A stretch of 51,634 nt of DNA from CAZHGD01 sp964531735 (lineage in GTDB: Bacteria > Armatimonadota > UBA10988), in assembly GCA_964531735.1 (NCBI GenBank), contig CAZHGD010000038.1, positions 1 to 51,634 of the forward strand. Reading direction: 5' to 3'. Both the position numbers and the translations under genes were made by a program. This document shows positions 38,767 to 46,510 of this stretch, in pieces. A model generated the notes under the pieces. It searched no databases, was not told the DNA's origin, and saw nothing but the letters and a program-made list of their open reading frames with translations. Position 1 is the first letter of the stretch, and each line of letters starts with the position of its first letter.

Positions 38767-40091
38767 TGAACGCACCATCATCCTCGATGGCAACCGCTGT
38801 CTGTGGCCTGCAGTTCGGCGACGAAGGCAAGGGCCAGATCGTCGACTTGTTGGCCGCCGAGCACCAGTTGGTGGCGCGCTACAACGGTGGCGCCAACGCC
38901 GGCCACACCGTGCGCGTGGGCGAAGACCGCGTGGCGCTGCATCTGGTGCCCTCGGGCATCTTGCTGCCCGGGGTGACCAACGTGGTCGGCAACGGTGTGG
39001 CGCTCGACCCCGAGTCGTTCCTCAAGGAAATCGACGGGCTGCGTGAGCACGGCGTGGCGGTCGGCGACAACCTGAAGCTGTCCGACCGGGCTCACCTGGT
39101 CATGCCATACCACAAGACCGAAGAGGCGCTGCGCGAGGCGGCTGCGCGCAAGCTGGCCGGCGAAGGCGGCGCCATCGGCACGACCGGCCGCGGCATCGGC
39201 CCGACGTATGCCGACAAGGCCCATCGCGTCGCCGCGCTGCGCGTCGGCGACCTGGCCGACCTGGACCGCGTGCGCGTGCGGCTGGCCGACATCACCGCGG
39301 TCAAGAACGCCATGCTCAAGGGCCTGGCCGAGCTGGCCGAGGTGCCGTACGAGCCGATCGAGGCGGCGCCGCTGGTGGAGCGCTTGGCGGCGAGTGCGGA
39401 GCGGCTGCAGTCCTTTGTCTGCGACACGGGCGAGCTACTGCGCAGCAGTCTGGCCGCCGGCCGCCGGGTGCTGTTCGAGGGCGCGCACTCGGCGTTGCTC
39501 GACATCGACCACGGGACCTACCCGTTCGTCACTTCCAGCCCGTGTACCGCGCTCGGCATCGGCCAAGGCGCGGGCGTGCCGCCGGCCTGCATCGGCCAGG
39601 TCTGGGGCGTGGCCAAGGCCTACACCTCGCGGGTGGGCGGCGGTCCGTTCCCGACCGAGCTGTTCGGTGCCGTGGCCGACGACCTGCGGGAGCGGGGCAA
39701 CGAGTACGGCACCTCGACGGGCCGGCCGCGCCGCATCGGCTGGATCGACCTGGTGGCGCTGCGCTACGCGGCCTCGCTGGCCGGCGTGACCCATCTCGCC
39801 CTGACCGGGCTCAGCGTGCTGAGCGGCCTCAGCGAGATCCGCGCCTGTGTCGGCTACACGCTGGGCGGTGGCGAACTGCAAGGCGTGCCGCCGACGGCGG
39901 ACCAGTGGGCCGAGGTCGAGCCGGTCTACGAGACCTTGCCCGGCTTCGACGAGGTCCTGGCCGACTACGGCTGCTACGCCGACCTGCCGGCCAACGCCCG
40001 CGCGCTGGTCGACCGCATCGAGGCCGCGGTGGCCCCGGTGGCGATGGTCTGTGTCGGTCCGCGGCGCGAGCAGGTGCTCAAGCGCGGCTGA
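38766..40091 (+). CDS. purA: Adenylosuccinate synthetase
   Basis: Joins IMP and aspartate with GTP to give adenylosuccinate in AMP synthesis. The 441-residue protein has the N-terminal GLQFGDEGKGQIVD (catalytic Asp19), ARYNGGANAGHT, TTGRGIGPTYADK, FEGAHSALLDIDHGTYPFVTSS and TSRVGGGPFPTE, all diagnostic. The usual TTGRGIGP loop is intact. ATG 38766 follows GGGAGCAGGTG and overlaps the stop of the small upstream gene; in-frame GTG 38763 is the alternative. Transcription is presumably from the promoter at 38591-38619 and ends at the hairpin 40102-40133. Confidence 0.95.
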   Translation: MNAPSSSMATAVCGLQFGDEGKGQIVDLLAAEHQLVARYNGGANAGHTVRVGEDRVALHLVPSGILLPGVTNVVGNGVALDPESFLKEIDGLREHGVAVGDNLKLSDRAHLVMPYHKTEEALREAAARKLAGEGGAIGTTGRGIGPTYADKAHRVAALRVGDLADLDRVRVRLADITAVKNAMLKGLAELAEVPYEPIEAAPLVERLAASAERLQSFVCDTGELLRSSLAAGRRVLFEGAHSALLDIDHGTYPFVTSSPCTALGIGQGAGVPPACIGQVWGVAKAYTSRVGGGPFPTELFGAVADDLRERGNEYGTSTGRPRRIGWIDLVALRYAASLAGVTHLALTGLSVLSGLSEIRACVGYTLGGGELQGVPPTADQWAEVEPVYETLPGFDEVLADYGCYADLPANARALVDRIEAAVAPVAMVCVGPRREQVLKRG

Positions 40092-40101
40092 GCCTGGCAA
40101 T

Positions 40102-40133
40102 CCGTTCCGGGCCGGGTCACCGGCCCGGAACGG
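40102..40133. terminator. Bidirectional terminator between purA and prepilin gene
   Basis: A perfect 14-bp stem (40102-40115 with 40120-40133) closes a 4-nt loop (gtca). It sits between the convergent stops of purA (40091) and the minus-strand prepilin gene (40143). Confidence 0.75.
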
Positions 40134-40142
40134 GTGGTCTGC

Positions 40143-40808
40143 TCAGAGCTTGTCCCAGAGGCAGTTGGCGTCGCCGCGGGTGTAGTTGATCAGGCTCATG
40201 CCCCTGTCCCACTTGACGTGGCCGTCGACCCAGGCGACGTTGCAGCCGTCGTTGTGGCGCACGTCGATGCGGCGGCTGTCGGGACAGCAACTGCCGCCGT
40301 TCCAGGACCCGACGTTCTGCCAGTGCAGTTGCCAGTGGCAGTGGCCGTTGCTGCCCCAGGTGGTCGGTGCCAGATCCTGGAACCCGGCGATAGCGCGGTT
40401 GATGCGCTTGCCGTCGGCCAACAGAACCGTCTCGGCCACCTTGGCGATCTCGGCCAAGGCGGGTGTCCAGAGCTCGGTGTTCCAGCCGTAGGTGTACGTG
40501 CCGTAGCTGCTCGGCGCGCTGGGGCAGGTCAGCACCTGAGTGTTCTTGATGTAGGGCGACATCAGGTCCGACCAGAGGCGGCCGTTGTCATAGGGGATGA
40601 CCAACCGCTCGTCATAGTCCTGCGCATACTGCGCCGAGGCGAGGCCAAGCTGCTTGAGGTTCGACTGGCAGGACGACTGCCGCGCCTTCTCACGAGCTTT
40701 GGCGAACACGGGGAACAGAATGGCCGCCAGGATCGCGATGATGGCGATGACGACCAGCAACTCGATCAGGGTGAAGGCCCGAGCGTAGCGGAGGTCCGGC
40801 TTGTTCAT
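40143..40808 (-). CDS. Prepilin-like protein, DUF1559-type (H-X9-DG)
   Basis: A 221-residue paralogue of the genes at 30716 and 41066. The leader MNKPDLRYARA precedes FTLIELLVVIAIIAILAAI with the mature Glu5, then FAKAREKARQSS and AQYAQDYDERL. The C-terminal motif is RHNDGCNVAWVDGHVKW. The middle region is Trp/His-rich (GHCHWQLHWQNVG) and differs from the paralogues, suggesting different surface chemistry. ATG 40808 has AGGAG with 6-nt spacing. It is divergent from the third paralogue across about 257 bp. Confidence 0.9.
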   Translation of the reverse strand: MNKPDLRYARAFTLIELLVVIAIIAILAAILFPVFAKAREKARQSSCQSNLKQLGLASAQYAQDYDERLVIPYDNGRLWSDLMSPYIKNTQVLTCPSAPSSYGTYTYGWNTELWTPALAEIAKVAETVLLADGKRINRAIAGFQDLAPTTWGSNGHCHWQLHWQNVGSWNGGSCCPDSRRIDVRHNDGCNVAWVDGHVKWDRGMSLINYTRGDANCLWDKL

Positions 40809-40948
40809 GATGGTCTCCTGAACGACCAACCCGACCCGGTACCGCAGTTCGCCCCAGTGTCGCACATCCACGACGCGGGCCGCAAGGGGCGGTGACGCGG
40901 CGCGACCAGCCTCGCCCCTGGCCCGGTTGCGAGGCGAAGTGTTGCCTA

Positions 40949-40978
40949 TTGATTTCGGCCGTCCATACGTGGTATGGT
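40949..40978 (+). promoter_or_regulatory. Promoter of prepilin-like gene
   Basis: TTGATT (40949-40954), 18-bp spacer and TATGGT (40973-40978), about 88 nt before the start at 41066. It lies in the divergent intergenic region 40809-41065, which holds no gene. Confidence 0.6.
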
Positions 40979-41065
40979 GTCTCTGTGGGTCTGGCGAGCG
41001 CGCCCGCTGGGCCTGCACCGGGTGGCAGCGGGTGGTTGTGGTGAACCTGTCGAGGAGCCATGACT

Positions 41066-41707
<642 letters not shown>

Positions 41708-41732
41708 CCGCTGCTCGCCAGGTCGGTTGCCA

Positions 41733-41763
41733 ACCGCCCCGCTGCCGGTTGCCGCGGGGCGGT
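41733..41763 (+). terminator. Intrinsic terminator-like hairpin after prepilin gene
   Basis: A 10-bp stem (41733-41742 with 41754-41763) closes an 11-nt loop and is followed by gtcgttt. It lies 25 nt after the prepilin stop and upstream of the hisC promoter. Confidence 0.6.
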
Positions 41764-41782
41764 GTCGTTTGGCGTCACGACC

Positions 41783-41810
41783 TTGCCGGTCCGGCGGGCT
41801 GTGGTATCAT
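41783..41810 (+). promoter_or_regulatory. Promoter of the hisC-aroF-tyrA-aroA genes
   Basis: TTGCCG (41783-41788), 16-bp spacer and TATCAT (41805-41810). The start codon follows 22 nt later with AGGAGG between them, so this message has a normal leader. Confidence 0.6.
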
Positions 41811-41832
41811 CGCTGCTCATCAGGAGGCCCTC

Positions 41833-42960
41833 ATGGCTACCACCGCTCGGACCGGTCGCACGATTGCCGACGCTGCCAAGCCGCAGGTGCATCGGCTGGT
41901 GCCGTACTCGCCGGGCAAGCCGATCCATGAGGTGCAGCGCGAGCTCGGTCTGTCCGACGTGATCAAGCTCGCCAGCAACGAGAACCCGTTCGGCCCGGCG
42001 CCGGCGGTGATCGCGGCCATCCGGGCCGCCGTGCCGGACATCGGCTTCTACCCCGACGCCGGCTGCATGGACCTCCGCGAGGCCCTGGCCGCCAAGCACG
42101 GTGTGACCATCAACCACCTCAGCATGGGCAACGGCTCCGACGAGCTCTTGCAGCTCATCGGTACGGCGGTGCTGGAAGAGGGCGACGAGCTGGTCATCGG
42201 CGACCCGACCTTCGCGCGGTATGAGCCGCAGGCCACGTTGAACCGCGCGGTGGCCGTGAAGGTGCCGCTGCGCAACTACACGCACGACGTGGATGCGATG
42301 GCCGCGGCGGTGACCGACCGCACCAAGCTCATCTTCCTGTGTAACCCGCACAACCCGGCCGGCACCTTCGTGCCGGACACCGACATCGAGCGGCTGCTCA
42401 ACAGCGTGCCCGAGCGCGTGCTGGTGGTGCTCGACGAGGCCTATGACGAGTTCGTCAGCCACCCGGACCACGGTCGCACGCAGGCCATGGCCCTCGCACG
42501 GCCGAACGTGCTGATCCTGCGCACGTTCTCCAAGATCCACGCGCTGGCGGCGCTGCGGGTCGGCTACGCGCTCGGTCAGCCGCCGGTGGTCAAGTGGCTC
42601 GAGCAGGTGCGCGAGCCGTTCAACATCAACAGCCTGGCGCAGGTCGCCGCGCTCGAAGCGCTGAAGGACACGACCTGGGTGCAGCAGGCCATCGACTCGA
42701 ACGAGGCCGGCCGCCAGGTCTACTATGCCGCGGCCGAGCGACTGGGCCTGCGGGCCATCCCGTCGCAATCGAACTTCGTGCTGTTCGACCTGGGCCGACC
42801 GGACATGCCGGTCTACGACGGTCTGCTGCGCAAGGGCGTGATCGTTCGGACCGGCACGCCGCTGGCGCTGCCGAACCATATCCGCGTCACCGTGGGCACG
42901 CCCGAGCAGTGCGAGCGGTTCGTCACGGCGCTTCAGGAAGTCCTGGCCGACCTGGGTTGA
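41833..42960 (+). CDS. hisC: Histidinol-phosphate / aromatic aminotransferase (HisC family)
   Basis: A 375-residue PLP aminotransferase. It shows KLASNENPFGPAP, GNGSDELLQLI, CNPHNPAGT, DEAYDEFV and the PLP-binding TFSKIHALAALRVGYA with Lys234, all typical of HisC. No other histidine gene is nearby, and it heads an aroF-tyrA-aroA run, so an aromatic amino acid transaminase role (phenylpyruvate, 4-hydroxyphenylpyruvate or arogenate formation), alone or with the histidine step, is likely. ATG 41833 has AGGAGG with 5-nt spacing. Confidence 0.88.
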   Translation: MATTARTGRTIADAAKPQVHRLVPYSPGKPIHEVQRELGLSDVIKLASNENPFGPAPAVIAAIRAAVPDIGFYPDAGCMDLREALAAKHGVTINHLSMGNGSDELLQLIGTAVLEEGDELVIGDPTFARYEPQATLNRAVAVKVPLRNYTHDVDAMAAAVTDRTKLIFLCNPHNPAGTFVPDTDIERLLNSVPERVLVVLDEAYDEFVSHPDHGRTQAMALARPNVLILRTFSKIHALAALRVGYALGQPPVVKWLEQVREPFNINSLAQVAALEALKDTTWVQQAIDSNEAGRQVYYAAAERLGLRAIPSQSNFVLFDLGRPDMPVYDGLLRKGVIVRTGTPLALPNHIRVTVGTPEQCERFVTALQEVLADLG

Positions 42961-43006
42961 CCAGGTGGCGAAACGGAACCACATGGTAACCGGTGCAAGG
43001 AGGTGC

Positions 43007-43075
43007 ATGATGCCAAGCGTCCCCCGTCCGCGGTGGTCGCTGGGCGCTGCCTATGGGCTCGCGTCGGCTGATTGA
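43007..43075 (+). CDS. Candidate leader peptide before aroF
   Basis: A strong Shine-Dalgarno run (AAGGAGG) lies 3-5 nt before the tandem start ATGATG, opening a 22-codon frame that ends at TGA 43073. The peptide contains a single Trp (position 10) and a single Tyr (position 16). Downstream, 43104-43124 can fold into an 8-bp hairpin with one bulge just before the aroF start region. A transcription-attenuation or translational-coupling leader for the DAHP synthase gene is possible. It lacks the runs of aromatic codons of classical attenuators, and the hairpin lacks a T-tract. Confidence 0.4.
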   Translation: MMPSVPRPRWSLGAAYGLASAD

Positions 43076-43145
43076 AGCCGCGGGGCGCTGCGGCCCACCT
43101 CTGCCGGTCCGCTGACGCGGCCGGCTTGCCCAGAGCGAGAGCACC

Positions 43146-44174
43146 ATGGTTATCGTAGTTGACGGTAGCGCGACGGACGAAGACATCAGCCGCGTCGAGC
43201 AGATCCTGGCCGACGCCGGTCTACGCGCGGACATTTCCCGAGGGGTGGAGAAAACGGTCATCGGCGCCATCGGCGCCACCGATGTCGAGCGCGGCTACGT
43301 GCCCGGCCAACTGGAGTCGCTGCCGTTCGTGGAACGCGTTCTGCTGGTCAGCAAGGCGTACAAGCGCGCGGCCAAGGAGGGCCATGTCGGGGCGACGCGC
43401 GTGGCCACCGGCGAGGTGGTGATCGCCCAGGATGAGCCGCGTATCGCGGTCATCGCCGGTCCGTGCAGCGTCGAATCACAAGCGCAACTGCTCGAGACCG
43501 CCCACGCCATCAAGGCGGCCGGCGCGACGTTACTGCGGGGCGGCGCGTTCAAGCCGCGGACTCTGCCCTACGACTTCCAGGGCCTGGAGCGCGAGGGACT
43601 GGAGTACCTGGCCGCAGCGCGCGAGGAGACCGGGCTGCCGATCATCACCGAGGTCATGTCCGCCGAGGACATCCCGCTGATCGACGAGTACACCGACGTC
43701 TTCCAGGTCGGCGCCCGCAACATGCAGAACTTTCCGCTGCTGCGGGCACTCAGCACGGTGAGCAAGCCGGTCTTCTTCAAGCGCGGCATGGCGGCCACGC
43801 TGGACGAGTACCTGAAGGCGGCGGAGTACATTCTGCGAGGCAACGAGAACGTGATCCTCTGCGAGCGCGGGATTCGGGCCTTCGACGCGGAGCAGTACCG
43901 CAACGTGTTCGACCTGAACGCCGTGCCGGCTCTGCGCCGGCTGTCACACCTGCCGGTCTGCGCCGACCCGAGTCACGGTACCGGCGTCGGTGAGCTGGTG
44001 CCGCCGATGGCGCTGGCCGCGGTGGCGGCGGGAGCCGATGCGTTGATGATCGAGGTCCACCCCGACCCGAGCAAGGCGCGTAGCGACGGGCGGCAGTCCC
44101 TGACGCCGCCGCAGTTCGCGGCGCTGATGCAGCGGCTGCGGCCGGTGGCCGCCGCCGTCGGCCGGACGATCTGA
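43146..44174 (+). CDS. aroF: 3-deoxy-7-phosphoheptulonate (DAHP) synthase, type I-beta
   Basis: First step of the shikimate pathway, condensing phosphoenolpyruvate and erythrose 4-phosphate. The 342-residue protein has an N-terminal ferredoxin-like/ACT-type regulatory domain (1-70, MVIVVDGSATDEDISRVEQIL) fused to the catalytic barrel. The barrel shows IAGPCSVES (metal ligand Cys107), GGAFKPRTLPYDFQG, QVGARNMQNF, FFKRGM and CADPSHGTG. This domain order is that of Thermotoga-type feedback-regulated I-beta enzymes. ATG 43146 has a weak GAGAG upstream. The 185-bp gap after hisC contains the candidate leader peptide. Confidence 0.93.
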   Translation: MVIVVDGSATDEDISRVEQILADAGLRADISRGVEKTVIGAIGATDVERGYVPGQLESLPFVERVLLVSKAYKRAAKEGHVGATRVATGEVVIAQDEPRIAVIAGPCSVESQAQLLETAHAIKAAGATLLRGGAFKPRTLPYDFQGLEREGLEYLAAAREETGLPIITEVMSAEDIPLIDEYTDVFQVGARNMQNFPLLRALSTVSKPVFFKRGMAATLDEYLKAAEYILRGNENVILCERGIRAFDAEQYRNVFDLNAVPALRRLSHLPVCADPSHGTGVGELVPPMALAAVAAGADALMIEVHPDPSKARSDGRQSLTPPQFAALMQRLRPVAAAVGRTI

Positions 44175-44184
44175 GGCGCTGAGG

Positions 44185-45060
44185 ATGGCTGACCCCTGCT
44201 TTGAGAAGGTCGCAATCCTCGGCGTCGGCCTGATCGGCGGGTCGTTGGGTCTGGCGGTGCGGGAGCGTGGTCTGGCCACTCGAGTGGCCGCCTACTCCCG
44301 CACCCCGGCCACGCGCGACCGCGCGGTCGCCCTCGGCGCGGCCGATGAGGCCGCAGCTTCGCCGGCGGCCTGTGTCGATGGCGCCGACCTGGTCTACCTG
44401 TCCATGCCGGTCGGCGCGATTGTGCCGTCGCTGGCCGACGTGGCGCCCTATCTGCGGCCGGGCTGCCTGGTCACCGATGCCGGCAGCACCAAGCGTGAGA
44501 TCGTCGAGGCGGTGGGCCGGCTCGACCTCGGCGCGGCCTGCTTTGTCGGCGGCCATCCGATGACGGGCAGCGAATGCGTTGGCGTGGAGCACGCGCGGGC
44601 CGACCTGTTCGACCAGATGACCTACGTGTTCACGCCCGGTCCGGCCACCGAGCCGGCCACCGTCGAGCGGTTGGTCCGGCTGGCGCGTGGCCTGGGCGCT
44701 CGCGTGGTGTGTCTCGACGCGGCCGAACACGACGAGGCCGTGGCGGTCATTTCGCACCTGCCGCATGTGCTGGCCTGGGCGCTGATGGCGGTCACGCGCG
44801 AGCGCCACGAGGCGGGCCAGCCGGTGCTCGATCTGGCCGCGGGCAGTTGGTGCTCAGCCACCCGCGTGGCGGCGGCCGACCCCTTGCTCTGGCGTGATAT
44901 CCTGACCACCAATCGTGCGGCCGTGGTGGCGGCGATCGGTGACTTCCAAGCGGCGCTGAGCGAGCTGCGCGAACTGGTCGAGGGTGGCTGCGAGAACAGC
45001 ATTCTGGCCGCGCTCGACCCCTTGGCGCAGGCCAAGCGGCGACATTCGGAAAGGACCTGA
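44185..45060 (+). CDS. tyrA: Prephenate (or arogenate) dehydrogenase
   Basis: NAD(P)-dependent oxidative decarboxylation leading to 4-hydroxyphenylpyruvate or tyrosine. The 291-residue protein starts with the dinucleotide-binding GVGLIGGSLG and contains VYLSMPVGA, TDAGSTKREIV, FVGGHPMTGSE and VISHLPHVLAWAL, typical of TyrA. There is no fused chorismate mutase or ACT domain. It starts 10 nt after aroF and ends 2 nt before aroA, so the three are one transcription unit. Confidence 0.92.
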   Translation: MADPCFEKVAILGVGLIGGSLGLAVRERGLATRVAAYSRTPATRDRAVALGAADEAAASPAACVDGADLVYLSMPVGAIVPSLADVAPYLRPGCLVTDAGSTKREIVEAVGRLDLGAACFVGGHPMTGSECVGVEHARADLFDQMTYVFTPGPATEPATVERLVRLARGLGARVVCLDAAEHDEAVAVISHLPHVLAWALMAVTRERHEAGQPVLDLAAGSWCSATRVAAADPLLWRDILTTNRAAVVAAIGDFQAALSELRELVEGGCENSILAALDPLAQAKRRHSERT

Positions 45061-45062
45061 CC

Positions 45063-46346
45063 ATGGTCGAGATCCGGCCGGCGCGCAGGCCGGTGGTGGC
45101 CGTCACACGCCTGCCCGGCTCCAAGAGCTACACCAATCGGGCGCTCCTGGTGGCGGCGCTGGCCGAGGGCACCAGCGTGCTCCGCGGCGCGCTGTTCAGT
45201 GACGACACCCACTACATGGCCACCGCGCTGTCCGATCTCGGTTTCCGCGTGGCCACGGACGCGCCGGCCGAGATCATGACCATTGGCGGGGCCGGCGGCC
45301 AGGTGCCGTCGCGCGGCGCCTGGCTGTCGTGCGGCAACGCGGGCACGGCGGTGCGCTTCCTGATGGCCCTGGTCAGCCTCGGCCACGGCCGGTTCGCCGT
45401 GGACGGCAGCGCGCGCATGCGGGAGCGGCCGCAGCAGCCGCTGATCGACGCCCTGCGCGCCCTGGGCGTCAACTGCCACAGCGAGCACCACAACGGCTGC
45501 CCGCCGGTCATCGTCGACGCCGACGGCTGCCGTGGCGGCGAGGTGACCGTCGACGGGACGCTGTCGAGCCAGTATTTCAGCGCGTTGGCCATGGTGGCGC
45601 CGGCGATGACTGAGGGCATCACCATCCACGTCACCGGCGAGCTGGTCAGCAAGCCTTACCTCGACCTGACGGCCGACATCATGGCTGAGTTCGGCGTGAC
45701 CATGCAGAATGACGGCTACCGCCGGTTCCATGTGGCGCCGGGCCAGCGCTACACCGCGCGCGAGTACCAGGTGGAGCCGGACGCCTCGGCCGCGAGCTAC
45801 TTCTTCGCGGCGGCGGCGCTGACCGGTGGTCGCGTGACGGTGGTCGGCCTGTCGCGGCGGTCGCGGCAGGGCGATCTGCGGTTCCTCGACGTCCTGGAGC
45901 GCATGGGCTGCCAGGTCACCGATGGCGAGCAGGGCTTGACTGTGCAGGGACCGCCGCAACTGCGTGGGGTCACCGAGGACATGAACGACATCTCGGACAC
46001 GGCCCTGACCCTTGCCGCGCTGGCGCCGTTCGCCGACGGGCCCACCGAGGTGCGCAACATCGCCCACGTGCGCCGCCAGGAGTCCGACCGCATCGCGGCG
46101 GTGGCGACCGAACTGGGTCGCCTCGGCGTGAAGGTCGAGGAGCGCCCCGACGGTTGGCGCATCGAGCCGGGCACACCGCGCGGCGGCGCGGTGGAGACCT
46201 ATGACGACCACCGCATGGCGATGGCCTTCTCGCTGATCGGCCTGCGCACGCCGGGCCTGCGCATCTGTGACCCGGACTGCGTCACCAAGACCTTCCCGAG
46301 CTTCTTCACCCGGTTCAGTGCGCTGACCTCGACGGGCCTGGCCTGA
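45063..46346 (+). CDS. aroA: 3-phosphoshikimate 1-carboxyvinyltransferase (EPSP synthase)
   Basis: Sixth step of the shikimate pathway. The 427-residue protein has LPGSKSYTNRALL (Lys21, Ser22, Arg26), SCGNAGTAVRFLMAL (90-103), DGTLSSQYFSALAM, EPDASAASYFFAAAAL, NDISDTALTLAALA, RRQESDRIAA and YDDHRMAMAFSL. The residue after Arg98 is Phe; E. coli AroA has Pro101 there, a position whose replacement affects glyphosate sensitivity. The start is 2 nt after the tyrA stop. Confidence 0.94.
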   Translation: MVEIRPARRPVVAVTRLPGSKSYTNRALLVAALAEGTSVLRGALFSDDTHYMATALSDLGFRVATDAPAEIMTIGGAGGQVPSRGAWLSCGNAGTAVRFLMALVSLGHGRFAVDGSARMRERPQQPLIDALRALGVNCHSEHHNGCPPVIVDADGCRGGEVTVDGTLSSQYFSALAMVAPAMTEGITIHVTGELVSKPYLDLTADIMAEFGVTMQNDGYRRFHVAPGQRYTAREYQVEPDASAASYFFAAAALTGGRVTVVGLSRRSRQGDLRFLDVLERMGCQVTDGEQGLTVQGPPQLRGVTEDMNDISDTALTLAALAPFADGPTEVRNIAHVRRQESDRIAAVATELGRLGVKVEERPDGWRIEPGTPRGGAVETYDDHRMAMAFSLIGLRTPGLRICDPDCVTKTFPSFFTRFSALTSTGLA

Positions 46347-46387
46347 GGCGGCACGGCCACCGCTCGCGTGGTGTCGCCGGCCAACTC

Positions 46388-46475
46388 GTAGGGTGGGCGC
46401 TTGCCCACCGCTGGTCTGCTGGGCCATCGCCTTCGCTCACCAAGGACGCTGCTGGTGGGCAATAGCCCACCCTAC
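46388..46475. repeat. REPIN-like element B (paired inverted 22-nt palindromes starting GTAG)
   Basis: Two inverted 22-nt arms (46388-46409 and 46454-46475) lie 44 bp apart. Each starts with GTAG at its outer end and folds alone: GGTGGGC-gctt-GCCCACC on the left and, read from the right end, GGTGGGC-tatt-GCCCACC. The 88-bp total length matches element A at 13111-13197 although the stem sequences differ. It lies between the convergent aroA and caspase genes and could also act as a terminator. Confidence 0.7.
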
Positions 46476-46510
46476 GGGTGCTTCCATGCTGTGAGCGCAG
46501 AACTGCCCCG

